Shown here piece after piece: positions 7,754 to 16,822 of a DNA stretch of 28,290 nucleotides. Each line of letters opens with the position of its first letter. Within the stretch, counting starts at the first letter, position 1. The position numbers were made by a program, and so were the translations under genes. Source of the DNA: an uncultured Duganella sp. (GTDB taxonomy: Bacteria; Pseudomonadota; Gammaproteobacteria; Burkholderiales; Burkholderiaceae); NCBI GenBank assembly GCA_946482635.1, contig CAMLSG010000054.1:1-28290 (forward strand). The letters are read 5' to 3'. The notes below the pieces were generated by a model. That model worked only from the letters and a program-made list of their open reading frames with translations. It did not search any database and was not told where the DNA came from.

Positions 7754-7763
7754 GGCAGGCTCC

Positions 7764-10700
7764 TTATTCGGCAACGGGTGCCGGTGCATGTTTGTGCGGT
7801 TTGCGGACCTTATGCACGATACGCTTGATCAGGTGTTCGGCATCGTCCACATAGGTGAACACGGCCGGCACCACCAGCAGCGACAGCAGAGTCGAAGTAA
7901 TCAGCCCGCCAATCACGGCAATCGCCATCGGCGAGCGGAAGCTCGGGTCCGCGCCCCAGCCCATGGCCAGCGGCATCATGCCGGCGCCCATGGCGATGGT
8001 GGTCATCAGGATCGGGCGGCTTCGCTTGTGGCAGGCATCGACCAGCGCATCAAAGCGGCTCATGCCTTCTGCGCGCGCCAGGATCGCATAATCGACCAGC
8101 AGGATCGAGTTCTTGGTCACGATCCCCATCAGCATGATCAGGCCGATCATGGACGGCATCGACAGTGCTTTCTGGGTCACCAGCAGGGCAACGAAGGCGC
8201 CGCCGATCGACAGCGGCAGCGCGGCCAGGATGGTCAGCGGCTGCAGGAAGTCGTGGAACAGCAGCACCAGCACGCCGTAGATGCACAGCACGCCGATCAG
8301 CATGGCGATGCCGAAACTGGCGAACAGGTTCTGCATTTCCTGCGTATCGCCGAGTTCGGCGCGGGTCACCGTTGGCGGCAGGTTCTTCATCGACGGCAGC
8401 TGGCGCGCCTCCTCATCCAGTTCGCCCAGCGAACGGCTGCCCAGCTCAACGTCCAGCGTCACGTTGCGGCTGCGGTTCAGGCGGTCGATCTGGGCCGGTC
8501 CGGATTCCATCGTGATGGTGGCGACATTGGCCAGCATCACCGGGCCATTGCGGCCGGGGACGGTCAGGCGGCCGATGGCATCCAGGTCGGCGCGCACGCT
8601 GTCGGGCAGCTTGACGCGGATCGGCACCTGGCGTTCGGCCAGGTTCATCTTGGTCAGCTCGAAGTCGTAATCGCCTGCGGTGGCCACGCGCACCGTCTCG
8701 CCGATGGAGTTGGCCGTCACGCCCAGGTCGGCCGCTCTGGCGAAGTCGGGGCGCACGATGATTTCAGGACGCACCAGCGATGCGCTCGAGGTGACGTTGC
8801 CGATGCCGTGCAGCGTGCGCAGGTCGCGCTCCACCTTGCGGGCCGACTCGATCAGCGCCACAGGATCTTCCGAACGCAGCACGAGCTGCATCTTGACGCC
8901 GGTATCAGGCGGGCCGACGGTGAAGCGCGCGCCGGGCAGGGTGGACAGCTTTTCGCGGATCATGTCGTCGATCTGGGGCATCGACTCCTTGCGGTCGTTG
9001 CGGTGCTTGGTGGTGATGGTCAGCACTGCACGGCGCGCTTCGGCCGCGGCGCCGGGTGCGAAGGCATCGCCTGAAGAACCGCCGCCGATGGAACTGAACA
9101 CATTGGTCACCGGCTTGACTTCCATGATTGCCAGGCGGGCGCGCTCGGCGATAGCGCGCGTCTCGGCCAGGGTGGAGCCGGGCGGCAGTTCCAGGTTGAC
9201 CATGGTCTGGCCTCGGTCGGCCGGCGGCACGAAGCCGGTTGGCAGCAGGCCGACCAGCATGATCGAGCCGACAAAGAAGGCGCCTGCCGCCAGCGCGGTC
9301 TTGCCGCGATTCTGCAGGCACCAGCGCATGGTCTTCATATAGCGCTGCATGATCCAGCCGTCTTCCTGTTGCGGCTTGCTGGTCGCTTTCAGCAGGTGCG
9401 CCGCCATCATCGGCGTCAGCAAACGCGCTACGACCAGCGAAGCCAGCACCGCCAGCACTGCGGCCCAGCCGAACTGCTTGAAGAACTTGCCGGGAATGCC
9501 GCCCATGAAGGCGGTCGGCAGGAACACGGCCACCAGGGCAAAGGTGGTGGCAATCACTGCCATGCCGATTTCGTCGGCCGCTTCGAGCGCGGCCTGCATT
9601 GGCGTTTTGCCCATGTGCAGGTGGCGTTCGATGTTTTCGATTTCCACGATGGCGTCGTCCACCAGCACGCCGACCACCAGGGCCAGCGATAGCAGGGTCA
9701 CGGTGTTCAGCGTGAAGCCCATCCAGTACATGCCGAGGAAGGCCGGCAGTACCGACAGCGGCAGCGCCGAAGCAGCCACCAGCGTGGCGCGCCAGTCGCG
9801 CAGGAACCACCACACCACCAGCACGGCCAGGATGGCGCCTTCATACAGCAGCTCCATCGAGCCGGCGAAGTTCTCGTCCACCGGTTCGGCGTTGTCGATC
9901 GATTGCGTGATCTCGATGGTCGGATGCGCCTTGCGCAGTTGTTCTATTGCGGCGCGCGCATCGGCGGCTACCTGGGTTTCGCTGGCGCCCTTGGTGCGGA
10001 AAATTTCGAAGGCGACGACCTTCTTGCCATTCTGCGTCGCTTCGGAGCGCGGTTCGGCAATGGTGTCGGTCACGTCGGCCACCTGCTCGAGGCGGATATG
10101 GCGGCCATCGCCCAGCGGGATATCCATCTGGGAGAGTTCCTGTGCGCTCTTCACCGTGGCGATGGTGCGCACCGATTGTTCGGCGCCGCTCACGTCGCCA
10201 CGTCCGCCCGGCGCTTCCTTCTGTACCTGGCGCAGCATGCGCGACACGTCCAGCGCGGAGACGCGCAGGGCCGCCATGCGTTCGTCATCGAGCTCGACGC
10301 GGATTTCGCGGCTGACGCCCCCGACGCGCTTCACGGCACCCACACCCGGTACCGACAGCAGCTTCTTGGAGACGGTATTGTCCACATACCAGCTCAGGTC
10401 CGCATCGTCGATCTTTGTCCCTTGCTTCGGGGCGACGGTGAAGGCCAGGATCACGCGGCCGGCGGTGGAAACCTTGCTCACCACGGGATCTCGCATCTCC
10501 CCGGGCATGTCGGCGCGTACCTGTGTCACTGCGTCGCGTACTTCGTTGACGGCGTCGGACAGGTTCTTCTCAAGGATGAATTCGACGGTGATGGTGGCCG
10601 TGCCGTCCAGCACCTTGGCGTAGATGTTCTTCACGCCTTGCAGCGTGGCGACCGAATCTTCGATCTTGCGCGCCACCTCGGTTTCCAGCTGGGCCGGTGC

Positions 10701-10862
10701 AGCGCCGGGCAGGGAGGCCGAAACGGTGACGATTGGCAGTTCGATGTCGGGGAAGTCCTGCACCGGGTTGGCGCGGTAGGCCATCCAGCCTGCCAGCGAC
10801 AGCAGGATGAACAGCATGATCGCCGGAACCGGGTGCTTGATTGAGAGGGCTGAAAAGTTCAC
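7764..10862 (-). CDS. RND (HAE1-type) multidrug efflux pump, inner-membrane subunit
   Basis: Product is 1032 aa, the normal length for AcrB/MdtB-like pumps. The first helix (HPVPAIMLFILLSLAGWMAY) is followed by 'NPVQDFPDIELPIVTVSASLPGAAP', a family hallmark. The proton-relay aspartates are present in 'VLVDDAIVEIENIERHL', and the second-half lysine helix reads 'MGIVTKNSILLVDYA'. Two large periplasmic loops and twelve helices are evident. It exchanges protons for drugs and works with the adaptor and outer-membrane lipoprotein encoded upstream. The start is GTG (10862-10860) with a strong AGGAGG 5-6 nt upstream, 9 nt after the adaptor stop. Substrate is unknown. No dedicated regulator gene lies beside the operon. 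Confidence 0.96.
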   Translation of the reverse strand: MNFSALSIKHPVPAIMLFILLSLAGWMAYRANPVQDFPDIELPIVTVSASLPGAAPAQLETEVARKIEDSVATLQGVKNIYAKVLDGTATITVEFILEKNLSDAVNEVRDAVTQVRADMPGEMRDPVVSKVSTAGRVILAFTVAPKQGTKIDDADLSWYVDNTVSKKLLSVPGVGAVKRVGGVSREIRVELDDERMAALRVSALDVSRMLRQVQKEAPGGRGDVSGAEQSVRTIATVKSAQELSQMDIPLGDGRHIRLEQVADVTDTIAEPRSEATQNGKKVVAFEIFRTKGASETQVAADARAAIEQLRKAHPTIEITQSIDNAEPVDENFAGSMELLYEGAILAVLVVWWFLRDWRATLVAASALPLSVLPAFLGMYWMGFTLNTVTLLSLALVVGVLVDDAIVEIENIERHLHMGKTPMQAALEAADEIGMAVIATTFALVAVFLPTAFMGGIPGKFFKQFGWAAVLAVLASLVVARLLTPMMAAHLLKATSKPQQEDGWIMQRYMKTMRWCLQNRGKTALAAGAFFVGSIMLVGLLPTGFVPPADRGQTMVNLELPPGSTLAETRAIAERARLAIMEVKPVTNVFSSIGGGSSGDAFAPGAAAEARRAVLTITTKHRNDRKESMPQIDDMIREKLSTLPGARFTVGPPDTGVKMQLVLRSEDPVALIESARKVERDLRTLHGIGNVTSSASLVRPEIIVRPDFARAADLGVTANSIGETVRVATAGDYDFELTKMNLAERQVPIRVKLPDSVRADLDAIGRLTVPGRNGPVMLANVATITMESGPAQIDRLNRSRNVTLDVELGSRSLGELDEEARQLPSMKNLPPTVTRAELGDTQEMQNLFASFGIAMLIGVLCIYGVLVLLFHDFLQPLTILAALPLSIGGAFVALLVTQKALSMPSMIGLIMLMGIVTKNSILLVDYAILARAEGMSRFDALVDACHKRSRPILMTTIAMGAGMMPLAMGWGADPSFRSPMAIAVIGGLITSTLLSLLVVPAVFTYVDDAEHLIKRIVHKVRKPHKHAPAPVAE

Positions 10863-10871
10863 GGCGCCTCC

Positions 10872-12017
10872 TTAGCGTGCCGGCTTGACCGCGGTCGCGG
10901 CTTGCGCCGGCGCCCCGGTATTGCGTACCAGGTCGCCGTCGTTCAGGAAACCTGCGCCGGCAGCCACGATCTGCGCATCGGGCGCCAGTCCGGACAGCAC
11001 CTCGATGCGGTCGCCGATGCGGCGGCCCGGCTGCACCTTGACCTGGCTCACGCGCTGGTCCTGGTTCAGGCGGAACACGTAGCTGAAGCCATCACGCACG
11101 GTAATCGACTGCTGCGGCACGGTCAGCGCATCGGATGCGCCGAGCTCGAATTGGCCGGTGGCGAACATGCCTGCCTTGAACGGCGCCTGCTTGCCGTTAT
11201 TCGGCGGCAGGTCCACGTAGACCAGGGCGGAGCGGGTCTGCGGGTCGATGGTCGGCGCCACCATGCGCACCTTGCCGGTCAGTTCGCTGCCGTTGGCGGC
11301 CTTGACGACGGCATTGCCGCCGATCTTTACGTTGCGCAGGTCGGCGGCCGTGACTTCGGCGCGCCATTCCAGGCGGCCCTGGCGGATCATGCGGAACAAC
11401 TCGGTGCCGGGGCCGGCGACGGCGCCGACGGTGGCGCTGCGGGCCGAGATCACGCCCGCGTCGGGCGCGACAACCCTGGTATAGCGCAGGCGCAGTTCGG
11501 CCGAGGCCAGCATGGCTTTGGCGGAAGCGGCGCGCGCCTGGGCCGTGGCTTCGGCGGTAGTGTACTGGCTGATCTGCTGGGCGCTCAGGGCGCCGGTATC
11601 CTGGATCGAGCGTGCGCGCTCGGCATTGGCCTTCGCTTCCGCAGCGGCAGCCTCGGCTTCCATCAGCGCGGCCTTGGCTTGCGCCACTTCGGCTTGCGGG
11701 GTTTCCGGCGCAAACACGGCCAGTACTTCGCCCTTGGTGACCACGTCGCCCACGTTGACTTTGACGTCGGACAGGCGCAGGCCGTTCGATTCGCTGCTGA
11801 TGATTGCTTCCTGCCAGGCGGCGACGTTGCCGTTGGCGGTCAGGCGGATCGGCAGGCTGGTTTTCTGCGGACGGACGGTCGTGACGGTCAGCGATGGCTT
11901 GGCGGCGGCAGGCTTCTTGTCGTCGGCCATGGCGCAGGGCGCCTGGGCCAGGGCGGCAAGGGCAGTAGCAACTGCCAGGGCGGCGACAGCGGAGGGAGTG
12001 CGGTGCAGTGGTTTCAT
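10872..12017 (-). CDS. RND efflux periplasmic adaptor (membrane fusion protein)
   Basis: Product is 381 aa. It begins with a signal peptide (MKPLHRTPSAVAALAVATALAALAQAPCAMA) and continues with the first lipoyl strand, an Ala/Glu-rich alpha-hairpin (about 115-180) and the second lipoyl half ('TRVVAPDAGVISARSATVGA'). A beta-barrel ('RLEWRAEVTAADLRNVKIG') and membrane-proximal domain ('VPQQSITVRDGFSYVFRL') follow. This is the MexC/AcrA-like order. It couples the RND pump to the outer-membrane channel. The ATG at 12017 starts the signal peptide directly, 13 nt after the upstream stop; an in-frame start at 12071 would overlap the upstream gene and put extra residues before the signal, so it was rejected. 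The ribosome-binding site is weak (GGACA), which suggests coupling. Confidence 0.93.
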   Translation of the reverse strand: MKPLHRTPSAVAALAVATALAALAQAPCAMADDKKPAAAKPSLTVTTVRPQKTSLPIRLTANGNVAAWQEAIISSESNGLRLSDVKVNVGDVVTKGEVLAVFAPETPQAEVAQAKAALMEAEAAAAEAKANAERARSIQDTGALSAQQISQYTTAEATAQARAASAKAMLASAELRLRYTRVVAPDAGVISARSATVGAVAGPGTELFRMIRQGRLEWRAEVTAADLRNVKIGGNAVVKAANGSELTGKVRMVAPTIDPQTRSALVYVDLPPNNGKQAPFKAGMFATGQFELGASDALTVPQQSITVRDGFSYVFRLNQDQRVSQVKVQPGRRIGDRIEVLSGLAPDAQIVAAGAGFLNDGDLVRNTGAPAQAATAVKPAR

Positions 12018-12030
12018 AGTTTGTCCAATC

Positions 12031-13434
12031 TTATTGCGCGGCAGGCGCGGTCCAGCCGCCGCCTGCTGCACGGTACAGGGCGATCCAGGCGGCGCTGCGT
12101 TCGCGCTGCAGGTTCACTACTGTGTTTTCTGCGGCCAGCCGCGTGCGGCGGGCGTCTTCCAGTTCGAGCAGGCTGGCCAGCCCATTCTTGTAGCGTTCTT
12201 CGGTCGCGGTGAAGAAGGTGCGATAGCCGTCGAGCGCAGTCTGCGCATCCTCGGCCCGCTCCTGGGTGCTTTGCAGCGCCACCAGCGCCTGTTCGACTTC
12301 CGACACGGCCTGGCGCACGCTGGCCTTGTAGCTCGACACGGCAGCGTCGTAACGGGCGCGCGAAGCATCCACATTGGCGCGGCGCACGCCCCAATCGATG
12401 ATCGGCAAGGTCATTTGCAGCGGGCCGATGGTCCACACATTGGCGGTGATGTCCTGGCCCTCGGCATGCAGGCGGCCGCGCCCGATAGAGCCGGAAAGGC
12501 CCAAGCGCGGCAGGCGCTCGGCGCGCGCGCTGGCGACGTCGTAGCTGGCAGCGGCGACTTCGCGCTCTGCGTTGAAGACGTCGGGACGCTGGGCCAGCAC
12601 CTGGGCCGGCACCGAATCGATGGCGACGCCGGCTTCCGGCGACAGCACGGCATTCGCCGCGCTGTCGGCCAGCCGTGCCCGCAGTTCCGGTTCCGGGATG
12701 GCGGTCAGCGCCACCAGAACTTTCAATTCGCTGTCGCAGGCAGCACGCTGGGCTACCGCGCGGTTATTGCCGTCGGCGGCGCTGGCCCGGGCCAGGGCAT
12801 TGGCGGACGGCGACTGGAAGCCGGCCCTGGTGGTGATGTCGGTCAGGCGCGCGGTATGGGCGCGCGAAGCGGCATCCATGCGGGCGACGTTCAGCAGCTT
12901 TTCGCAGGCCCGCAGGCTGTAATACTGGTTGGCTGTTTCGGCCGCCACGCTGACGCGGGCTTCATGCCAGCCCGCCTGTGCGCCTTCGTGGCGCGCGATG
13001 GCAGCGTTGCGGCGCGCGCGGCCGCCGCCGAACAGGTCGATTTCCCACTGGGCCTGGGCCAGCAGCTGGGTGGTGGTATTCGTCGGAGCACTGGCGGACT
13101 GCTGGCTCATGCGGGTGGATGTCAGCACACCGGTCAGCGATGGGGCGAGGGCAGCGCCGGCGGCGGTGCGCTCGGCGCTGGCGGCTGCAAAGCGCGCCTG
13201 GGCGCCTGCAATGGTGGGACTGGCCGCCTGTGCGGCCTCGATCAATTGCACCAGCAGCGGATCGGACTGGCGCTGCCACCAGTTGGCCAGTTCACCGGTG
13301 CTGCCGTTATGCGGCAGGGGAGCCTGCCATTGTTGCGGCGCATCCGCCGCGACCTTGTTCGCCGGTCCGGTGATGCCGCAGGCGCTGAGCGCCAGCATGG
13401 CCACCACAGATAGCGGGACCTGATATCTCTTCAT
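12031..13434 (-). CDS. NodT-family outer-membrane efflux lipoprotein of the RND system
   Basis: Product is 467 aa. It has a lipoprotein signal peptide (MKRYQVPLSVVAMLALSAC, lipidated Cys19) and two OEP repeats with the hallmarks 'ANWWQRQSDPLLVQLIEAA', 'AQWEIDLFGGGRARRNAA', 'QRPDVFNAEREVAAASYD' and 'ERYKNGLASLLELEDARR'. It is the first gene of the RND operon, with AAAGGA just upstream of the ATG at 13434. It is clearly diverged from the other NodT gene in this window, so each efflux system has its own outer-membrane channel and this is not a recent local duplication. The 140-nt AT-rich gap upstream is shared with the divergent DUF1800 gene and must carry the operon's promoter. Confidence 0.94.
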   Translation of the reverse strand: MKRYQVPLSVVAMLALSACGITGPANKVAADAPQQWQAPLPHNGSTGELANWWQRQSDPLLVQLIEAAQAASPTIAGAQARFAAASAERTAAGAALAPSLTGVLTSTRMSQQSASAPTNTTTQLLAQAQWEIDLFGGGRARRNAAIARHEGAQAGWHEARVSVAAETANQYYSLRACEKLLNVARMDAASRAHTARLTDITTRAGFQSPSANALARASAADGNNRAVAQRAACDSELKVLVALTAIPEPELRARLADSAANAVLSPEAGVAIDSVPAQVLAQRPDVFNAEREVAAASYDVASARAERLPRLGLSGSIGRGRLHAEGQDITANVWTIGPLQMTLPIIDWGVRRANVDASRARYDAAVSSYKASVRQAVSEVEQALVALQSTQERAEDAQTALDGYRTFFTATEERYKNGLASLLELEDARRTRLAAENTVVNLQRERSAAWIALYRAAGGGWTAPAAQ

Positions 13435-13509
13435 GCCGTCCTTTCATTTTGCGCAACGTGAATTAGAGCATATAAATCAAACAATTAACATCCTGATACA
13501 AAGGAGTCT

Positions 13510-13539
13510 TTGCCCTTAATTCGGCGGCTAGCGTATAAA
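13510..13539 (+). promoter_or_regulatory. Candidate promoter of the DUF1800/DUF1501 operon
   Basis: In the AT-rich gap between the divergent RND and DUF1800 operons (13435-13574), TTGCCC (13510-13515) and TATAAA (13534-13539) are 18 nt apart on the plus strand. They would start a leader of about 30 nt before the ATG at 13575. I did not find an equally clear pair for the divergent operon. Confidence 0.35.
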
Positions 13540-13574
13540 GAAAGTCCTGCGAATCATTGTATTGGGACGACATC

Positions 13575-14936
13575 ATGCGAAGCTGGATACTCGGCGCGGT
13601 ACTTGCCGCACTACCCCAGGCGGCCCTGTGGGCGGCGCCCCTGGCGGGCGAGCAGGCTGCCATCCATGTGCTGAACCGGCTGGCCTACGGGCCGCGCCCT
13701 GGCGATATCGAGCGGGTGCGCCAGTCCGGGATACAGGCTTATATTGATGAGCAACTCAACCCGCCGGCCTTGCCGGTGGCGTTAGCCCAGCGGCTGGACA
13801 AGCTGGAAACGCTGAAGATGAGCGCCGGCGATGCGCTGGAACGATTCCAGGAAGCACGCAGTGGCGAGCAGGGCGAGCGCCGGGAAGTGGTGCAGCAGAT
13901 GGCCTCCGAAGCGGCCGAAGCCCGCCTGCTGCGCGCCATCGAAAGCCCGCGCCAGCTGGAAGAAGTGATGGTTGACTTCTGGTATAACCACTTCAATGTA
14001 TTTTCGGGTAAAGGGCAGGACCGTGCCCTGGTCACAAGCTATGAGCGCGATGCGATCCGTCCCTACGTGTTTGGCTCGTTCCGCCAGATGCTGGGCGCCA
14101 CGGCCCATCATCCGGCCATGTTGTTCTACCTCGATAACTGGGTCTCGAAGGCTGGCGGCCTGAATGAGAATTACGCCCGCGAGCTGATGGAGCTGCATAC
14201 CCTGGGCGTCGACGGCGGCTATACCCAGAAAGACGTGACCGAGCTGGCGCGCATGCTGACCGGCTGGACCTATCGACCGAAGCGCGATGCCCAGTTCGCG
14301 TTCGATCCGCGCCGCCACGATAACGGCGCCAAGACCTGGCTGGGCAAGCCGGTGACAGCGCGTGGCGAGGCGGAAGGGGAGTATGCGCTGGACGTGCTGG
14401 CGGTGCATCCCGCGACTGCGCGCCATATCAGCAGCAAGCTGGCGCAGTACTTCGTGGCCGACCAGCCGCCGCCCGCGCTGGTGGAGCGCATGGCGCAAAG
14501 CTGGATCGCCAGCAAGGGCGATATCCGCACCGTGCTGCGTACCCTGTTCTCCAGCCCGGAATTCATGGACCAGCAATACGCCGGCGCCAAGTTCAAGACG
14601 CCGTACCAGTACGTGGTATCTGCATCGCGCGCGTCCGCCATGCCGATGCCTGAAGTGAAGCCGCTGGTGGGCATCCTGAACCGTCTCGGGATGCCGCTGT
14701 ACGGCTGCCAGACGCCGGACGGCTACAAGAACACGGAAGGCGCCTGGCTGAACCCGGATGGCCTGAGCCGCCGCATCAGCTACGCGCTGGCACTTTCCAA
14801 CGGTGCCGATGCCGACAAGGTGCAGGAGGCTTTAGGCACCTCAGTCTCGAAACAGACTGCCGCCATCGTCGCCGACAGCAATGAACGCCTGCGCGCTGCC
14901 ATGCTGCTCGGCAGTCCCGACTTCATGCAACGCTAA
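13575..14936 (+). CDS. Exported DUF1800-family protein
   Basis: Product is 453 aa with a Sec-type signal peptide (MRSWILGAVLAALPQAALWA). Family hallmarks are visible in order: 'HVLNRLAYGPRPGDIERV', 'MVDFWYNHFNVFSGKGQDR', 'HHPAMLFYLDNW', 'NENYARELMELHTLGVDGGY', 'TQKDVTELARMLTGWTY' and 'FVADQPPPALVERMA'. The biochemical role of DUF1800 is not established; it is nearly always next to a DUF1501 gene, as here, 11 nt downstream. I chose the ATG at 13575 because it starts the signal peptide directly; the in-frame TTG at 13557 would add six polar residues. The pair is presumed to act outside the cytoplasmic membrane. Confidence 0.9.
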   Translation: MRSWILGAVLAALPQAALWAAPLAGEQAAIHVLNRLAYGPRPGDIERVRQSGIQAYIDEQLNPPALPVALAQRLDKLETLKMSAGDALERFQEARSGEQGERREVVQQMASEAAEARLLRAIESPRQLEEVMVDFWYNHFNVFSGKGQDRALVTSYERDAIRPYVFGSFRQMLGATAHHPAMLFYLDNWVSKAGGLNENYARELMELHTLGVDGGYTQKDVTELARMLTGWTYRPKRDAQFAFDPRRHDNGAKTWLGKPVTARGEAEGEYALDVLAVHPATARHISSKLAQYFVADQPPPALVERMAQSWIASKGDIRTVLRTLFSSPEFMDQQYAGAKFKTPYQYVVSASRASAMPMPEVKPLVGILNRLGMPLYGCQTPDGYKNTEGAWLNPDGLSRRISYALALSNGADADKVQEALGTSVSKQTAAIVADSNERLRAAMLLGSPDFMQR

Positions 14937-14947
14937 CGGAGCGCGCC

Positions 14948-16195
14948 ATGCAACGACGCCAATTCCTGAATGCCTTCGCCGCCAGCGCCGGCCTGATGCT
15001 GCCGCTCGGCCCCCATGCCTGGGCGGCGACCATGGCCCCCGGCAGCAGCTCGCCGACCGCGAAAAAACTAATCGTCGTCATGCTGCGTGGCGCGGTGGAC
15101 GGCCTGAACGTGGTGGCGCCGGTGGCCGACCCCGAATACGCCCGCCTGCGCCCGAATATCGCGCTGGCCAGGCCGGGCACAGAAGACGGCGCGCTGAACC
15201 TGGACGGCTACTTTGGCCTGCATCCGGCGCTGGCGCCTTTGATGCCGCTGTGGGAGCAGAAAAAGCTGGCCTTCGTGCACGCCAGCGGGTCGCCGGATGC
15301 CAGCCGTTCCCACTTCGATGCGCAAGACTATATGGAGTCCGCCACGCCGGGCGTGAAGAGCACGCAGGATGGCTGGATGAACCGCCTGCTTGGCAGCCTG
15401 CCGGGCGAGACCACGCCGACGCGGGCGCTCAGCATCGGCCCGGTGATGCCGCGCGTGCTGTCCGGCGCTCAGCCGGCCACCAACCTCGCCAACGGCGCAG
15501 CCGGCACGCGCTCCACGCCGCTCGACCGGCCGCAGATCGCGAAAGCCTTCGACGCGCTGTACGCCGGCAATGAACGCTACGGCAAGGTGTACCAGGCCGG
15601 GCGCAAGGCCCATGAGGAAGTCATGGCTGCCGCCAATGGCGGGATGATGTCGGAGATGCAGGCGGCCGATAACGGCGCCCCGCTGCCGAATGGCTTCCCC
15701 GACGATGCCGGCCGCCTTGCAACACTGATGCGCAACAACCCCAACATCCAGCTCGCCTTCGTTGCGCTGGGCGGCTGGGACACCCATGCCAACCAGGGCG
15801 CCGGCACCGGCCAACTGGCCAACCGCCTGCAGCCGCTGGGGCAGGGGCTGGCGACGCTGGCGCAGCGCCTGGGTCCATTGTTTGACGATACGGTGATCGT
15901 GGTCATGTCGGAATTCGGCCGTACCGCGCGCGAGAACGGCAACCGGGGCACCGACCATGGCCACGGCAACGCCATGTGGCTGCTGGGCGGAAAGCTCCAG
16001 GGCGGCAAGGTGGCGGGCGAATGGAAAGGACTGGCCGACGCCCAGTTGAACGAAGGACGCGATTTGCCGGTCACCACCGACTTCCGCCATGTGCTGGCGC
16101 ATGTGGCCGAGCGCCACCTGCGCCTGCCTGATACGGCGCTGGCACGCACCTTCCCCGGCTTGCCCTCCGGTGCACGCCTGCAGCTGATTGCCTAG
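14948..16195 (+). CDS. DUF1501-family exported protein (alkaline-phosphatase-like fold)
   Basis: Product is 415 aa. The N-terminus is a twin-arginine-type signal (MQRRQFLNAFAASAGLML, then AWA). The body has 'KKLIVVMLRGAVDGLNVVAP', 'HASGSPDASRSHFDAQDYME', 'FVALGGWDTHANQG', 'VIVVMSEFGRTARENGN' and 'GTDHGHGNAMWLLGG'. The GGWDTH, SEFGRT and DHGHGN motifs are the metal-site-like signatures of DUF1501, which is related to sulfatases and alkaline phosphatases. It follows DUF1800 by 11 nt and the two are almost certainly co-transcribed. A Tat signal suggests that it folds, perhaps with metal, before export while its partner uses Sec. The substrate is unknown. The stop TAG overlaps the stop of the convergent gene by 4 nt. 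Confidence 0.93.
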   Translation: MQRRQFLNAFAASAGLMLPLGPHAWAATMAPGSSSPTAKKLIVVMLRGAVDGLNVVAPVADPEYARLRPNIALARPGTEDGALNLDGYFGLHPALAPLMPLWEQKKLAFVHASGSPDASRSHFDAQDYMESATPGVKSTQDGWMNRLLGSLPGETTPTRALSIGPVMPRVLSGAQPATNLANGAAGTRSTPLDRPQIAKAFDALYAGNERYGKVYQAGRKAHEEVMAAANGGMMSEMQAADNGAPLPNGFPDDAGRLATLMRNNPNIQLAFVALGGWDTHANQGAGTGQLANRLQPLGQGLATLAQRLGPLFDDTVIVVMSEFGRTARENGNRGTDHGHGNAMWLLGGKLQGGKVAGEWKGLADAQLNEGRDLPVTTDFRHVLAHVAERHLRLPDTALARTFPGLPSGARLQLIA

Positions 16196-16722
16196 TCTCC
16201 AATCACGCCAAGCTGGCGCAGGAAGGCGAGGTTGTCCTCGATGTGCCAGTTGTCGGTGATTTGGCCCTCAGCGATGCGATAGATGTCGGTGGCGATGAAG
16301 TCGATCGCCTGTCCCTTGCCCTGCACGCCTTTGAAACTGCCGGTGAAATGACCCCGGAAGCGCAGGTGCACGATGGCACGGTCGCCGCTGACGATCAACT
16401 GCTCGATGTCGGCGCGCATATCGGGAACCGCCGCACGCACGAAGGTAGATGCCGCCAGCGGACCTGGCAGGCCCTGGGCGCGGCCGGGCGGCAGGGTGCG
16501 GTCTGTGAACCCTGGCGCCAATGCGGCGCGAGCCAGCGTTTCGTCGCCGTTGTTCCAGAACGATGCGTAGTGGCGGGCAGCCAGCACGCTGGCTTCTGCC
16601 TGTGCCGCCGGCAGCGAAGGATCGACGAATTGCTGGCGCGGACGGATGAGTTCCGGGGCCGGCGCCGCATGGGCGGCAGCCCAGGGCAGGGCGGCGAGCA
16701 GCAGGGTGGTAAGGTGTTTCAT
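16192..16722 (-). CDS. Exported SnoaL-like (NTF2-fold) protein
   Basis: Product is 176 aa with a signal peptide (MKHLTTLLLAALPWAAAHA). The body resembles the SnoaL-like polyketide-cyclase/ester-cyclase group: 'ARHYASFWNNGDETLARAALAPGFTDR', 'VPDMRADIEQLIVSGDRAIVHLRFRGHF' and 'FIATDIYRIAEGQITDNWHIED'. The fold is recognisable, but such proteins have very varied activities and no function can be named. Two adjacent ATGs occur (16725 and 16722); the second is chosen because AAGGAG then sits about 5 nt upstream instead of 2. It is divergent from a LysR regulator gene and is its likely target. Confidence 0.8.
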   Translation of the reverse strand: MKHLTTLLLAALPWAAAHAAPAPELIRPRQQFVDPSLPAAQAEASVLAARHYASFWNNGDETLARAALAPGFTDRTLPPGRAQGLPGPLAASTFVRAAVPDMRADIEQLIVSGDRAIVHLRFRGHFTGSFKGVQGKGQAIDFIATDIYRIAEGQITDNWHIEDNLAFLRQLGVIGD

Positions 16723-16776
16723 CATATCTCCTTTGGAAATAATTGCATGATATTCACCTTTGAGTGGCTAAAATAG

Positions 16777-16789
16777 TCGTCCATGACGA
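16777..16789. promoter_or_regulatory. Candidate LysR operator (T-N11-A dyad)
   Basis: TCGTCCATGACGA is a 4-bp dyad (TCGT/ACGA) that fits the T-N11-A pattern bound by LysR proteins. It is flanked by matching AAAATA and TATTTT blocks. It lies midway between the divergent SnoaL-like and LysR genes, where autoregulated LysR sites usually lie. A short dyad like this can occur by chance. Confidence 0.4.
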
Positions 16790-16822
16790 ATACATATTTT
16801 CCAATTCAGGGAGAATTAGCCC

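Noticed and set aside
11512..13413. 633-codon plus-strand frame across the adaptor and NodT lipoprotein genes
   Set aside because: It spans two real minus-strand genes and their junction; the product has no family features.
13463..13663. 66-codon minus-strand frame in the divergent promoter region
   Set aside because: Overlaps the DUF1800 signal-peptide region and AT-rich promoter sequence; no ribosome-binding site or recognisable protein.
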